From Acidiphilium sp. C61 (GTDB lineage Bacteria; Pseudomonadota; Alphaproteobacteria; Acetobacterales; Acetobacteraceae): DNA of 64,000 bases. The notes under the pieces are model-generated. The model worked only from the letters and a program-made list of their open reading frames with translations, had not been told where the DNA came from and made no database searches. Made by a program: the position numbers and the translations under genes. The stretch covers positions 1,822,001 through 1,886,000 of the forward strand of contig NZ_CACTIA010000005.1 in the NCBI RefSeq assembly GCF_902712915.1, given 5' to 3'. Positions 39,974 through 48,486 of the stretch are shown here, piece after piece (within the stretch, counting starts at the first letter, position 1; every line of letters begins with the position of its first letter).

Positions 39974-40585
39974 TCAGTGGAAGACGGAGGTGCTGCTGCT
40001 GCCCGAGACCACCGATGACAGCGAGACGGTATTCTGCTGCAGCGCGTTCACGCCCGCATTCACCTGCGCCGTCACGATGCCGGTGCCGTTCGCCACGTTG
40101 TTGAGCGAGGCGCCCATGGAGACCATCGGGCCTGACGCGCTCTTGCCGCCGCGCCCCTTCTTCCAGTTCATGTTGTTCGGCCCGCTCGCGTAGACGCCGG
40201 GGCCGCCATAGACCGTGCCGTTGGTGGTCGCGGTGGCGAGATGGTAGTTGGAGATCGTCTTGTAGTCGTTGGCGAAGTTCGACAGCGACGCGCTGATCGC
40301 GAGGCTGTTGTTGTTCGCCGCGACCCCGCCGCCTGCGGCCGCGGCCATGTTCGTCGTGTTGTTGGAGTTGGTGGTCGGCGTCGAGGTCCAGGATTGCGAC
40401 GTGCTGGTGCTCGACGACGAGGCCGACGAGCGGCCGGCGGCGCTGGCATTGGTGCCCGGACCCTGCGAGCTTGCGCTCGGATGGCTGTTGGTCGTCGGCG
40501 GCGAGCTGCTGGGCGTCGTCGCATGGGCCACGGCGAGGCTGAGAACCAGGGCCGAGGCACTCGCGAGAACAAGGGAAATCCGCAT
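39974..40585 (-). CDS. Secreted Ser/Thr/Asn-rich protein with spaced Asn motif
   Basis: The 203-residue protein has a signal peptide ending at AVAHA (22). Residues 23-80 are almost only Ser, Thr, Pro, Asn and Gly, which suggests a disordered region. Residues 85-125 alternate polar and hydrophobic residues with several Asn. At 169-191 the shared motif reads G-I-V-T with Asn at 176, 180 and 185, followed by Ser/Val-rich residues. No cysteines are present. It is the first gene after the sigma-54-type promoter at 40689-40705, so it is probably the strongly expressed structural subunit. I do not recognise a named family. Confidence 0.65.
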   Translation of the reverse strand: MRISLVLASASALVLSLAVAHATTPSSSPPTTNSHPSASSQGPGTNASAAGRSSASSSSTSTSQSWTSTPTTNSNNTTNMAAAAGGGVAANNNSLAISASLSNFANDYKTISNYHLATATTNGTVYGGPGVYASGPNNMNWKKGRGGKSASGPMVSMGASLNNVANGTGIVTAQVNAGVNALQQNTVSLSSVVSGSSSTSVFH

Positions 40586-40688
40586 GGGTCACTCCTGTGG
40601 TTCGGGTTGCGCGGGCCGGGTCGCACTGCGCCGCGGCTCCTGCAGATCCGGGGCGGAAGGGCTGTCCCGCATCTGCATGAATGATGTT

Positions 40689-40705
40689 AAGCAACCGCCG
40701 TGCCA
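40689..40705 (-). promoter_or_regulatory. Sigma-54 (-24/-12) promoter
   Basis: The minus strand reads TGGCACGGCGGTTGCTT, which fits the consensus TGGCACG-N4-TTGC[AT] at every consensus base, with ten bases between GG and GC. Transcription would start near 40679, about 95 bases before the 203-residue secreted-protein gene. The sigma-54 activator gene lies 1.5 kb upstream in the same direction. Confidence 0.85.
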
Positions 40706-40770
40706 GTGCATTTTTATCGGTTAGATAATTGTTATATATAGTATTTTTCAACATCGCCCGGACCATCCCG

Positions 40771-40807
40771 GGTGTTCCATGAAACGCTTCAGCAAACGCT
40801 GGACACC
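40771..40807. promoter_or_regulatory. Candidate activator-binding dyad upstream of the sigma-54 promoter
   Basis: GGTGTTCCA at 40771 and TGGACACC at 40800 form an imperfect inverted pair; two AAACGCT direct repeats lie between. The centre is about 110 bases upstream of the inferred start, a usual distance for enhancer sites. The DNA between it and the promoter is unusually AT-rich (TTAGATAATTGTTATATATAG), fitting a bendable or IHF-bound loop. Confidence 0.4.
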
Positions 40808-40824
40808 GATACATGCGGCCCGCC

Positions 40825-42213
40825 TCAGAAGCGGACCGGCACATCGATCAGAACCTTGGCGACCGGCGCGTTCGGCCCCGCGCCGATGCCGACGCCGAGA
40901 TTGATCGTGGTCGATTTCGAGAGCTGATAGCCGATGCCGAAATTGAAGGTGCCGAAATCGTAGGTCGAGCCCTTCACCGCCGCATGGTTGAATGTCGCAC
41001 CGAACACGTGTTCCTGCTGGTAGCTGAGGGTGAACGTCGTTTCGTCATTGAGGGCGAAGCCGATGCCGAACGTCGCCGCCACCGCATCGCCGGGTTTTGC
41101 GTCTGCCGCCACCGCCGGGCCGCCGCCCGGATCCTGCACATGCACGGTGCTGCCGAAATTGTGGATGTAGAGGAGATTGGCGAACAGGATCCCCGGCGCG
41201 GTCGGGTAGAGCAACGTGATGCTGGGTTCCAGCGCCGGAAATCCGGTTCCGGTCGGCACTTTCTTCTGGATGCCGGAAATGATGCCGCCATTCGGATCGG
41301 CGGTCGTGTAGACCGGGACCGAGAACGGGCTGGTGCCGGTTGCGGTCTTGTAGATCAGGTTCCCCACCACGATCGGCACGCCGCCGCCGCCTTGATTGAA
41401 CTGGTAGCTGGCGCCGAACTGGATGTCTCCGAGGCTGGCCGCATGGGCGCTCGGCGCAAGCACGCCGACCGTGGTTCCCCCGCCGCTCTGCTGGAGGATC
41501 GATTGGGTGACGGTCTCCTGATACGCGTAGACGAAGGGAACCCTTGCGCTCAATTCCAGCCGGTCGGTCAGCCCGTAGCGCAGCGTCAGCGCCGGCGTCA
41601 CCATGCTTTGCCGCACTCGCGCAAGCAGGAGCTGGCCGAAGGTGATGCCGGGCAGGATGGTGAACCCGTTCAGGCTCAGCTGGTCGTCGGCCGAATAGTC
41701 GTATTCGAGCGAGGGATCGATCACCAGCGTGCCGCTTGGCGTCAGCACGCCGCCGACGGATTGCAGCGGCGAGGTCTGCAGCACGCGAGCCTCCCGCCGT
41801 TCCGCCGGCTTCGTGCCGGTGATCGGTGCCGATGTCTGTTCTGGAGGAGGTGCTGCGGTGTCCGCAGCCGTTGCGTCGGTCGCGGCTGCCGCCTGGTCCT
41901 GTGCCGCGCTGGTCGGCCCTGGCCCGGCTGCGCGGAGCCGGCGCATGGCCTCGTCGAGCAGGGCGCCCTGGCGGTCGAGATCGGCGCGGGCGCGGTCGAG
42001 CTCGTGCCGCGTGTGGCGTAATCTTGCTTCGGCCCGGGCGACGCTGGCGCGCAGTCGTTCAAGTGCCGCGCCATTGCTCTGCGCGGGCGTGCTGTCTGCC
42101 GTAGTGCTCGCGGTTGTGCCGGTGCCTGGCTGTGCGGCGGCGGCGGGCAGTGCCAGTCCGGCGGCAAACAAGGCTGCCGCCACACGGCGCGGTCGTGTCG
42201 GTTCAAGTTTCAT
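40825..42213 (-). CDS. Coiled-coil plus beta-barrel outer-membrane protein (FapF-like)
   Basis: The 462-residue protein has a signal peptide (cut near PAAAA), a short heptad-like coiled coil at about 48-95 ([24 protein letters not shown]), a Pro/Ala/Thr linker, and a C-terminal beta barrel of about 310 residues ending in VPVRF with a terminal Phe. The barrel begins [27 protein letters not shown] and contains [21 protein letters not shown], as in the FapF-type and related transporter barrels. FapF is the trimeric pore through which Fap amyloid subunits leave the cell and also has an N-terminal coiled coil. The gene start overlaps the activator gene by 11 bases. Confidence 0.75.
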   Translation of the reverse strand: MKLEPTRPRRVAAALFAAGLALPAAAAQPGTGTTASTTADSTPAQSNGAALERLRASVARAEARLRHTRHELDRARADLDRQGALLDEAMRRLRAAGPGPTSAAQDQAAAATDATAADTAAPPPEQTSAPITGTKPAERREARVLQTSPLQSVGGVLTPSGTLVIDPSLEYDYSADDQLSLNGFTILPGITFGQLLLARVRQSMVTPALTLRYGLTDRLELSARVPFVYAYQETVTQSILQQSGGGTTVGVLAPSAHAASLGDIQFGASYQFNQGGGGVPIVVGNLIYKTATGTSPFSVPVYTTADPNGGIISGIQKKVPTGTGFPALEPSITLLYPTAPGILFANLLYIHNFGSTVHVQDPGGGPAVAADAKPGDAVAATFGIGFALNDETTFTLSYQQEHVFGATFNHAAVKGSTYDFGTFNFGIGYQLSKSTTINLGVGIGAGPNAPVAKVLIDVPVRF

Positions 42214-43255
42214 CGCTGGTGTCCTCCGTGTGGCCGGTCGCCGCCATGCGTTGCAGCGCGCGGTAGAGCGTTATGCGGGCGATGCCGAGTTCGCGGGCGG
42301 CGCGGGCGCGGTTCTGGCCGCAACGGGCGAGGGCGGCGCGCACCGCCTCGGGGTCGATCATCCCGTGCGGGCCGGTGGTCGCCCGCAGGCGCGGACTCTC
42401 GCGCGCGGCGGGCAAGGCGAGGTCCGCTTCCCCGATCGTTTGCCCGCTCGCCATCACCGCCGCCCGCCGCACCGTCGAGACGAGTTCGCGTACATTGCCC
42501 GGCCAGTCATGCCGGCAGAGCGCAGCCAGCGCCGCGGCCGAAAACCCGTCCACCGCCAGCCCCAGATCGCGCGCGGCGGCTCGCAGCACGACCATGGCGA
42601 GCAGTTCGATATCGCCATCCCGCGCGCGCAGCGGCGGTATCTCGAGTTGCAGTACATTCAGCCGGTAGAACAGGTCTTCGCGAAACCGGCCTTCGCCGAT
42701 CGCCCGCCGCAGATCGACATGGGTGGCGGCGATGACGCGGGTGCGCACACTCACCGGCTCGCGCCCGCCGAGGCGGAAAATCTGCCCCTCCTGCAGGAAC
42801 CGCAGCAGATGCCCCTGCAGGTCCATCGGCAGGTCGCCGATCTCGTCGAGAAAGAGCGAGCCGCCAGCCGCCATCTCGACGAGCCCGATCCGCCGCGCCG
42901 TGGCGCCGGTAAAGGCGCCCTTCTCGTAGCCGAACAGCTCCGAGGCGATCAGCCCGGCGGGCAGTGCTGCGCAGTTGATGGCGACGAACCGGCCGTCGCG
43001 GGCGTTCGAGCGGTCGTGGATGGCGCGGGCGGCGAGTTCCTTGCCGGTGCCGGTCTCCCCGGTGATCAGCACCGGTGCATCGACCGGGGCGAACCGGCGG
43101 ATCAGCTCGAACAGCCGGCGCATCGACGCCGACTGCCCGACCATGACCCTTTCGGGACCGGGTCCAGGAGGGCGGCTGGCTGCGGAGCAAGGCCGGCGCG
43201 CGGGCGCGGACTCGACCGGTCGGAGAATATTTCCGTGCAGAGCGTTGTGTCGCAT
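42203..43255 (-). CDS. Sigma-54-dependent activator without a sensor domain
   Basis: The 350-residue bacterial enhancer-binding protein has only about 38 residues before the AAA+ domain, so there is no receiver, PAS or GAF domain, as in PspF. Walker A GETGTGKE is at 66-73, the sigma-54 contact loop GAFTGA at 113-118, and Walker B LFLDEIGD near 134. The C-terminal Fis-type helix-turn-helix ([23 protein letters not shown]) is intact. Control may come from a partner protein or from gene expression level. It lies directly upstream of the barrel gene and probably activates the promoter at 40689. Confidence 0.9.
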   Translation of the reverse strand: MRHNALHGNILRPVESAPARRPCSAASRPPGPGPERVMVGQSASMRRLFELIRRFAPVDAPVLITGETGTGKELAARAIHDRSNARDGRFVAINCAALPAGLIASELFGYEKGAFTGATARRIGLVEMAAGGSLFLDEIGDLPMDLQGHLLRFLQEGQIFRLGGREPVSVRTRVIAATHVDLRRAIGEGRFREDLFYRLNVLQLEIPPLRARDGDIELLAMVVLRAAARDLGLAVDGFSAAALAALCRHDWPGNVRELVSTVRRAAVMASGQTIGEADLALPAARESPRLRATTGPHGMIDPEAVRAALARCGQNRARAARELGIARITLYRALQRMAATGHTEDTSDET

Positions 43256-43562
43256 GGCCTCCCCACTGGGTGGATCGCGGGGGATGCTATCAACGATGAT
43301 GCGTGAAAATATTGCAGAATGTATTAAAAATATTTCTTTAAAGCCATGTTGGACTTTATATAAGGTATTTATTTACACTATTGGGATATTTTCGGGGTGA
43401 TTTGATTATCAAAAAGGCATCGTTCTTCTGAATATCATCCGGAAGGACGATCCGCCCGATGCGATCTCCGTTCTGGATATCCGCAGCCGATGCGACATCA
43501 GAACACTTTTTTTTAACTAAACTCTGTCATGCAGTCCGGGAAGGTTGATCCGGAGACATGTC
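43256..43562. other. AT-rich divergent spacer between the activator and chemoreceptor genes
   Basis: These 307 bases are strikingly AT-rich from about 43300 to 43420 (TTAAAAATATTTCTTTAAAG and TTATATAAGG are typical) in a GC-rich neighbourhood. They must hold promoters for the activator-barrel unit and for the chemoreceptor, but no consensus can be assigned. A run of eight T occurs near 43507. Confidence 0.4.
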
Positions 43563-45512
43563 GTGCTGAACAAGCTTTCAATCCGTCACCAGTTTGCCGC
43601 GCTCGGTGCGTTCGGCATCGCGATGACCCTGGTGGCCATCGCCCTCGGGCTGCTGGCGTCCTACCAGATCGAGATGCAGTCGCGGAAATCCGAAATCCGC
43701 GCGTTGGTGAGCGACGCCGTTCACATCACCAGCGGCTTCGTCGACATGGCGGAGAAGGGGACGATGCCGCAGCCGCAGGCGAAGTCGCTCGCGCTCAAGG
43801 CCCTCGGCGCCGCCCGCTTCGATCACGGGAATTATTATTTCGTCGATAGTGCGAAAGGGATCGGGCTGCAGCATGTCAACAAGGCGCTGATCGGTACCGA
43901 TCGCTTCAATGCCAAGGACGTGTACGGCAACTACACCGATCGGGCGATGATCGACTCGATCCGTGCCGGCCATCCGGCTTTCGCCCATTATTTCATGCCG
44001 AAAGCGGGTTCGGCCAAGCCGCAGCCGAAGATTTCCTTGATGGGGCAGGTGCCTGGCTGGGGCTGGTACATCGGCACCGGCGCCTACGTCAACGACATCG
44101 ATGCCCAGCTCTGGAAAGGCGTCTCCCGCTTCTCGATGCTTTTCCTGCCGCTCTTCGCGCTGTTCCTCTTGGCGATGTATCTGATGCAGCGCAACGTCAA
44201 CAACACGCTGCACGCGATCACCTCGGTGATGACGCAGCTTTCCCGCGGCGAGTTCAACACATCCATCCCCTTTACCGACCGCAAGGACGAGATCGGCGGC
44301 ATGGCGCGCGCGGTCGAGGTCTTCAAGTCCGCAGGGATCGAGAAGGCCCGGATCGAGGCCGAAGCTGCCCAGCTCGCCCGCACACGCGAAGCCGAGCGGC
44401 AGGAAGCCGAGGCCCGGCGCGAGGCAGCGGCACGGCAGCTCGCTCATGTGCTCGACTCCGTTGCCGGCGGTCTCGAGGAGCTTGCGGCCGGACATCTCAC
44501 CTACCGGCTGACCGAGGCTTTCGGTGACGATTATGACCGTCTGCGCGACGATTTCAACGCGGCGCTGGAACGGTTGCAGGAGACGATGGGGGTTGTCGCG
44601 GCGAATGCCGGGGCGATCCGGTCGGGCGCCTCTGAAATTTCCGCGGCGGCGGACGATCTGTCCCGCCGTACCGAACAGCAGGCCGCCACACTTGAAGAAA
44701 CCGCAGCCGCGCTCGAGGAAATCACCGTGACCGTGCGGCGGACCGCCGATGGGGCCGTGCATGCCCGAACTGTCGTCGGCGCGGCGCAGGGCGATGCAGA
44801 ACGCGGCGGCGCCGTGGTGTCGCAGGCGGTCGCGGCGATGGGCGAGATCGAGGCATCGTCGAAGCAGATCGGCAGCATCATCGGGGTGATCGACGAGATT
44901 GCCTTCCAGACCAATCTGCTGGCGCTCAATGCCGGGGTCGAGGCTGCCCGGGCGGGCGATGCCGGGCGCGGCTTTGCCGTCGTTGCCTCCGAGGTTCGCG
45001 CGCTCGCGCAGCGCTCGGCGGATGCGGCAAAGGAAATCAAGACGCTGATCTCCGCCTCGAACCAGCAGGTTGTCGCGGGCGTCGACCTCGTCGGTCAGAC
45101 CGGTCGGGCTCTTGAGCGCATCGTCGGGCAGATCGGCGAGATCAACGGCGTGGTGGCGGAAATCGCCGCATCCGCGCAGGAGCAGGCGACCGGGCTTGTC
45201 CAGGTGAACACGGCCGTCGGTCAGATGGACCAGACGACGCAGCAGAACGCGGCGATGGTCGAGGAGTCGACGGCGGCAAGTCACAGCCTGGCGCGGGAGG
45301 CTGAGCAGCTTTCCGGCCTGATGGCGCGGTTCGACCTCGGCGCGGTCGCGCACGAACCGGTCGCGCCGCGCCCGACGGCAAGCGCCCGGCCCGTTGCAAA
45401 CCGGGCGGCTCCATCGCGCCCCGCACAGGCTGCCATCCGTCCCGCGAAGCCCGCGCCGCAACGGGAACCGCAGATGGAAGCCGCTGGCGAGGATAACTGG
45501 GAAGATTTCTGA
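43563..45512 (+). CDS. Methyl-accepting chemotaxis protein with sCache domain
   Basis: The 649-residue chemoreceptor has an N-terminal helix, a periplasmic single-Cache domain (about 30-190, with [20 protein letters not shown] and [16 protein letters not shown]), a second helix near 195-215, a HAMP domain, and the cytoplasmic signalling hairpin with [27 protein letters not shown]. The tail is Ala/Pro-rich and ends in NWEDF, close to the NWETF pentapeptide that docks CheR in enteric receptors. GTG at 43563 is chosen because GGAG lies 7 bases upstream; a TTG six codons earlier is also open. sCache_2 domains sense small organic acids; the ligand is unknown. Confidence 0.9.
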   Translation: MLNKLSIRHQFAALGAFGIAMTLVAIALGLLASYQIEMQSRKSEIRALVSDAVHITSGFVDMAEKGTMPQPQAKSLALKALGAARFDHGNYYFVDSAKGIGLQHVNKALIGTDRFNAKDVYGNYTDRAMIDSIRAGHPAFAHYFMPKAGSAKPQPKISLMGQVPGWGWYIGTGAYVNDIDAQLWKGVSRFSMLFLPLFALFLLAMYLMQRNVNNTLHAITSVMTQLSRGEFNTSIPFTDRKDEIGGMARAVEVFKSAGIEKARIEAEAAQLARTREAERQEAEARREAAARQLAHVLDSVAGGLEELAAGHLTYRLTEAFGDDYDRLRDDFNAALERLQETMGVVAANAGAIRSGASEISAAADDLSRRTEQQAATLEETAAALEEITVTVRRTADGAVHARTVVGAAQGDAERGGAVVSQAVAAMGEIEASSKQIGSIIGVIDEIAFQTNLLALNAGVEAARAGDAGRGFAVVASEVRALAQRSADAAKEIKTLISASNQQVVAGVDLVGQTGRALERIVGQIGEINGVVAEIAASAQEQATGLVQVNTAVGQMDQTTQQNAAMVEESTAASHSLAREAEQLSGLMARFDLGAVAHEPVAPRPTASARPVANRAAPSRPAQAAIRPAKPAPQREPQMEAAGEDNWEDF

Positions 45513-45535
45513 CCCTACCCTCTACGCTCGCCCCC

Positions 45536-45566
45536 CCGGCGGGAGCCAGTCTCCCGCCGGTTTTTC
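45536..45566 (+). terminator. Terminator of the chemoreceptor gene
   Basis: CCGGCGGGAG and CTCCCGCCGG form a perfect 10-base stem with a CCAGT loop followed by TTTTTC. It lies 24 bases after the stop codon. Confidence 0.9.
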
Positions 45567-45602
45567 ATCGAGATCACCAGCCGGCGCCCATACGGCGGCG
45601 GA

Positions 45603-46556
45603 TCACCCTCCGCGCACACCCTGGGTGTTGACGTAAAGCGCATACAGGCTCCGGCTCGCCGCCATGAACAGCCGGTTGCGATGCCTCCCGCCGAAGCAGA
45701 CATTGGCGCAGCGCTCGGGCAGGGCGATGCGGCCGATCGGCGTTCCGCCGGGGTCGAACACCATCACCCCGTCCAGTTCGGCCTCGCCCATCCCCCAGCC
45801 GCACCAGAGATTGCCGTCGATATCGACGCGAAACCCATCCGGCGTGCCGCCGGGGCCGGCATCGATCAGTCGCCGATTGTTGGCGAGGCGGCTGTCATCC
45901 ACCACATCGAACACATGGATTGCCCGGTGAGGCTCGGCTCGCGAGGCGACCACGTAGAGCCGGCTCTCATCGGGCGAAAAGGCCAGCCCGTTCGGCCCCG
46001 CGATGTCGTCCGCGACCATCGAGACCGTGCCGCTCGCCGGGTCGATCCGGTAGATCGCGGGCTTCAGCTCCGCCTCCGCGCGGCGCCCTTCATACCATCC
46101 GGCAATGCCGAAGGGCGGGTCGGTGAACCAGATGCTGCCGTCGGATTTCACCACGACGTCGTTCGGCGAATTCAGCCTTCGCCCGCCGAACCCGTCCGCG
46201 AGCACCGTGATGCTCCCATCGATCTCGGTGCGGATCACGCGCCGCCCGCCATGTTCGCAGGTAATCAACCGCCCCTGGCGATCCCTCGTGTTGCCGTTGG
46301 CATGGCCCGCCGGCTGGCGGAACACGCTGACGCGTCCATCGGCTTCGTCCCAGCGCAGCATCCGGTCGTTCGGAATGTCGCTCCATAGCAGGAAGCGCCC
46401 GTCGCCGAACCAGACCGGCCCTTCCGCCCAGCGGCAGCCATCGGCGAGCCGCTCCACCGCCGCGTTGAACAGCCGGTAGCGTGCGAAGGCCTGGCTGAGC
46501 ACATGGATCGCCGGGTCGGGATAGCGCTCGGCCGGCTGCCAGGAGGTGATCGTCAT
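45603..46556 (-). CDS. SMP-30/gluconolactonase family sugar lactonase (first copy)
   Basis: The 317-residue beta-propeller lactonase has GCRWAEGPVWFGDGRFLLWSDIPNDRMLRW near the N-terminus with the metal-binding Glu, LNSPNDVVVKSDGSIWFTDPPFGI, GPNGLAFSPDESRLYV and the C-terminal DGFRVDIDGNLWCGWG with the last metal Asp. Family enzymes hydrolyse aldonolactones. It ends the operon begun at 51080; the start overlaps the permease stop in an ATGA. A second copy lies at 51167. Confidence 0.9.
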   Translation of the reverse strand: MTITSWQPAERYPDPAIHVLSQAFARYRLFNAAVERLADGCRWAEGPVWFGDGRFLLWSDIPNDRMLRWDEADGRVSVFRQPAGHANGNTRDRQGRLITCEHGGRRVIRTEIDGSITVLADGFGGRRLNSPNDVVVKSDGSIWFTDPPFGIAGWYEGRRAEAELKPAIYRIDPASGTVSMVADDIAGPNGLAFSPDESRLYVVASRAEPHRAIHVFDVVDDSRLANNRRLIDAGPGGTPDGFRVDIDGNLWCGWGMGEAELDGVMVFDPGGTPIGRIALPERCANVCFGGRHRNRLFMAASRSLYALYVNTQGVRGG

Positions 46557-47497
46557 GTCTCCCGCCCATAAGCGAGCAGCAGCGCAAGGATGACGACGCC
46601 ATAGGCAATGCTGCGCACGTAATCGGGCATCGAAAGCGCGAGCAGAACCGAGACCAGCACGGTCAGGCTCACCGCGCCGGCGGCGACGCCGAGATAATTG
46701 CCGCGACCGCCAAGGATGTTCACCCCGCCGATCACCACCGCGGCGATCGAGGTGAACAGGTAGGGGTCGCCGAGGCCGAGCGAGGCTTGCCCGCCAAAGC
46801 CCACCAGCATGATCCCGCCGAGTGCGGCGAACCCGCCGCACAGGGCATAGAGCAGGATCGTCATCCGCCGTGCGTCGATCCCGGCGAGGGTGGCGGCGAG
46901 CGGATTGGTGCCGAGCGCGTAGGTCGCCCGTCCGAACCGCGTCACCGCGAGCGCGCCGCTGACCAGCGCGGTCACGAACGCCCAGAGCCAGAGCGCATCG
47001 GGAATGCCGAGCAGGGTGCCATGCGCCAGCGTCTGGATCAGCGGCGGGGCGTAGGATGAGCAGGAGGAGCAGGTGAAACCGCCGCTCAGCCCGAGTGTCA
47101 GCCCCTCGACGATGCCGTTCGCCGCCAGCGTCATCACCACCGCCGGAATGCCGAAGACGGCGATGCCGATGCCATTCGCCACTCCCACCGCCACCCCCAT
47201 GCCGATGGCCGCGGCGATCGCCTCCGGCGCGCCCGTGTTTTTGCCGAGCGAGGTGGTGGTGAGCAGGATCGCCGCGGCGTTCATCACCCAGGGCACCGAA
47301 AGGTCGATCCCGCCGATCAGGATGACGAAGCACTGTCCCGCCGCCACGATGCCGACGAACGAGGCGATCACCAGGATCGAGGCCACGCTGGGGCCGGACA
47401 GAAAGCCCGGATGCGCCGCCTCGCCAACCACGAAAAGCCCGATCGCCGCGATGATCGCATAAAGGATCCGCCGCGTATCGACGGAGAGAGCTCTCAT
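46553..47497 (-). CDS. ABC sugar transporter permease (CUT2/RbsC family), second subunit
   Basis: The 314-residue protein has eight to ten helices and the RbsC-type segment GQCFVILIGGIDLSVPWVMNAAAILL with GIDLS, plus GGVNILGGRGNYLG near the C-terminus. It works with the neighbouring permease and ATPase. Two different permease genes after one ATPase gene is the layout of the galactofuranose importer YtfQRT-YjfF. A CSSCSS cluster in the third periplasmic loop is unusual. The gene overlaps both neighbours by 4 bases. Confidence 0.9.
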   Translation of the reverse strand: MRALSVDTRRILYAIIAAIGLFVVGEAAHPGFLSGPSVASILVIASFVGIVAAGQCFVILIGGIDLSVPWVMNAAAILLTTTSLGKNTGAPEAIAAAIGMGVAVGVANGIGIAVFGIPAVVMTLAANGIVEGLTLGLSGGFTCSSCSSYAPPLIQTLAHGTLLGIPDALWLWAFVTALVSGALAVTRFGRATYALGTNPLAATLAGIDARRMTILLYALCGGFAALGGIMLVGFGGQASLGLGDPYLFTSIAAVVIGGVNILGGRGNYLGVAAGAVSLTVLVSVLLALSMPDYVRSIAYGVVILALLLAYGRET

Positions 47498-48486
47498 TGC
47501 CGCCTCCTGATCGCGCCGCCGATGGCGCCGCCGAGCACGACCGCGACGATCAGGAACACTCCTTCGTAGAATGACTGATACAGCGGATTGACGTGGCTGA
47601 AGAACAGGATGTTGACGATCAGCGTGGTGATGAACGCACCGGCGATCGCGCCGGCCGCGGAACCGCGCCCGCCGAACAGAGAGACGCCACCAAGCACGAC
47701 CGCGACGATGGAGGTCAGCGTGTAGCTGTTGCCGGTCGTCGCGTCGCCCGCTGTGGCCGAGGCGGCGAGAAACAGCCCCGCCGCGGCCGCCAGTGCGCCA
47801 TCGAGCATGTAGGCGATGATCTTGGTGCGCAGCACGCGCACCCCGAGCGCGCGGGAAGAGGCCTCGTCATTGCCGATCGCGTAGAGATCCACACCGGTGC
47901 GCGAGCGCCGGAACGCCGCCCAGGCCAGTATCAGGAGCCCGATATAAACCAATGCCCAGGGCGCGTTCGGGTTGACCAGCAGGTTGGTGTAGGCCGGCGG
48001 GATCGCACCGCCCGGCGCTGGCAGCACGCGGATCGCCAGACCCTGGTAGATCGACAGTGTCGCCAGCGTCACCACGATCGGCTGCAACCGGCCGAATGCG
48101 ACCAGCAGCCCGTTCACGAGGCCGCACGCCGCCCCTACCGCGAGAATGACGGCCGACCACAGCAGCGCGCCGCCGAGCGACTTGCCCATGGTCACCGCCG
48201 CCAGCGCGTTGGCGAGATCGACGACGCCGCCGACCGAGAGATCGATCCCGCGGGTAAGCACGACGAAGCTCTGGCCCACCGCGGCGAAGACCAGCGGGAT
48301 CGCGTTGTTCACCGTCGAGGTCAGTTCGAAATTGCCCGGCAGCCGGTGCTGTTCGATGCTGTAGACCATCAGGAACCCGGCCACCGCCAGGGTGAGGATC
48401 GCGCCGGCGAGGATCAGGCCGATATTCTGCCCGATCGCGTGGCCGAGGCGGCTGCCGCGCGGCAGTGCTGCGGCGTCAGGCTGCAT
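47494..48486 (-). CDS. ABC sugar transporter permease (CUT2/RbsC family), first subunit
   Basis: The 330-residue permease has GQSFVVLTRGIDLSVGGVVDLANALA and VLGGVSLFGGRGSAAGAIAGA, the two conserved RbsC-family segments. It follows the ATPase gene with an 11-base overlap and precedes a second, different permease gene, so the channel is probably a heterodimer. No signal peptide is needed; the first helix starts near residue 22. Confidence 0.92.
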   Translation of the reverse strand: MQPDAAALPRGSRLGHAIGQNIGLILAGAILTLAVAGFLMVYSIEQHRLPGNFELTSTVNNAIPLVFAAVGQSFVVLTRGIDLSVGGVVDLANALAAVTMGKSLGGALLWSAVILAVGAACGLVNGLLVAFGRLQPIVVTLATLSIYQGLAIRVLPAPGGAIPPAYTNLLVNPNAPWALVYIGLLILAWAAFRRSRTGVDLYAIGNDEASSRALGVRVLRTKIIAYMLDGALAAAAGLFLAASATAGDATTGNSYTLTSIVAVVLGGVSLFGGRGSAAGAIAGAFITTLIVNILFFSHVNPLYQSFYEGVFLIVAVVLGGAIGGAIRRRQ

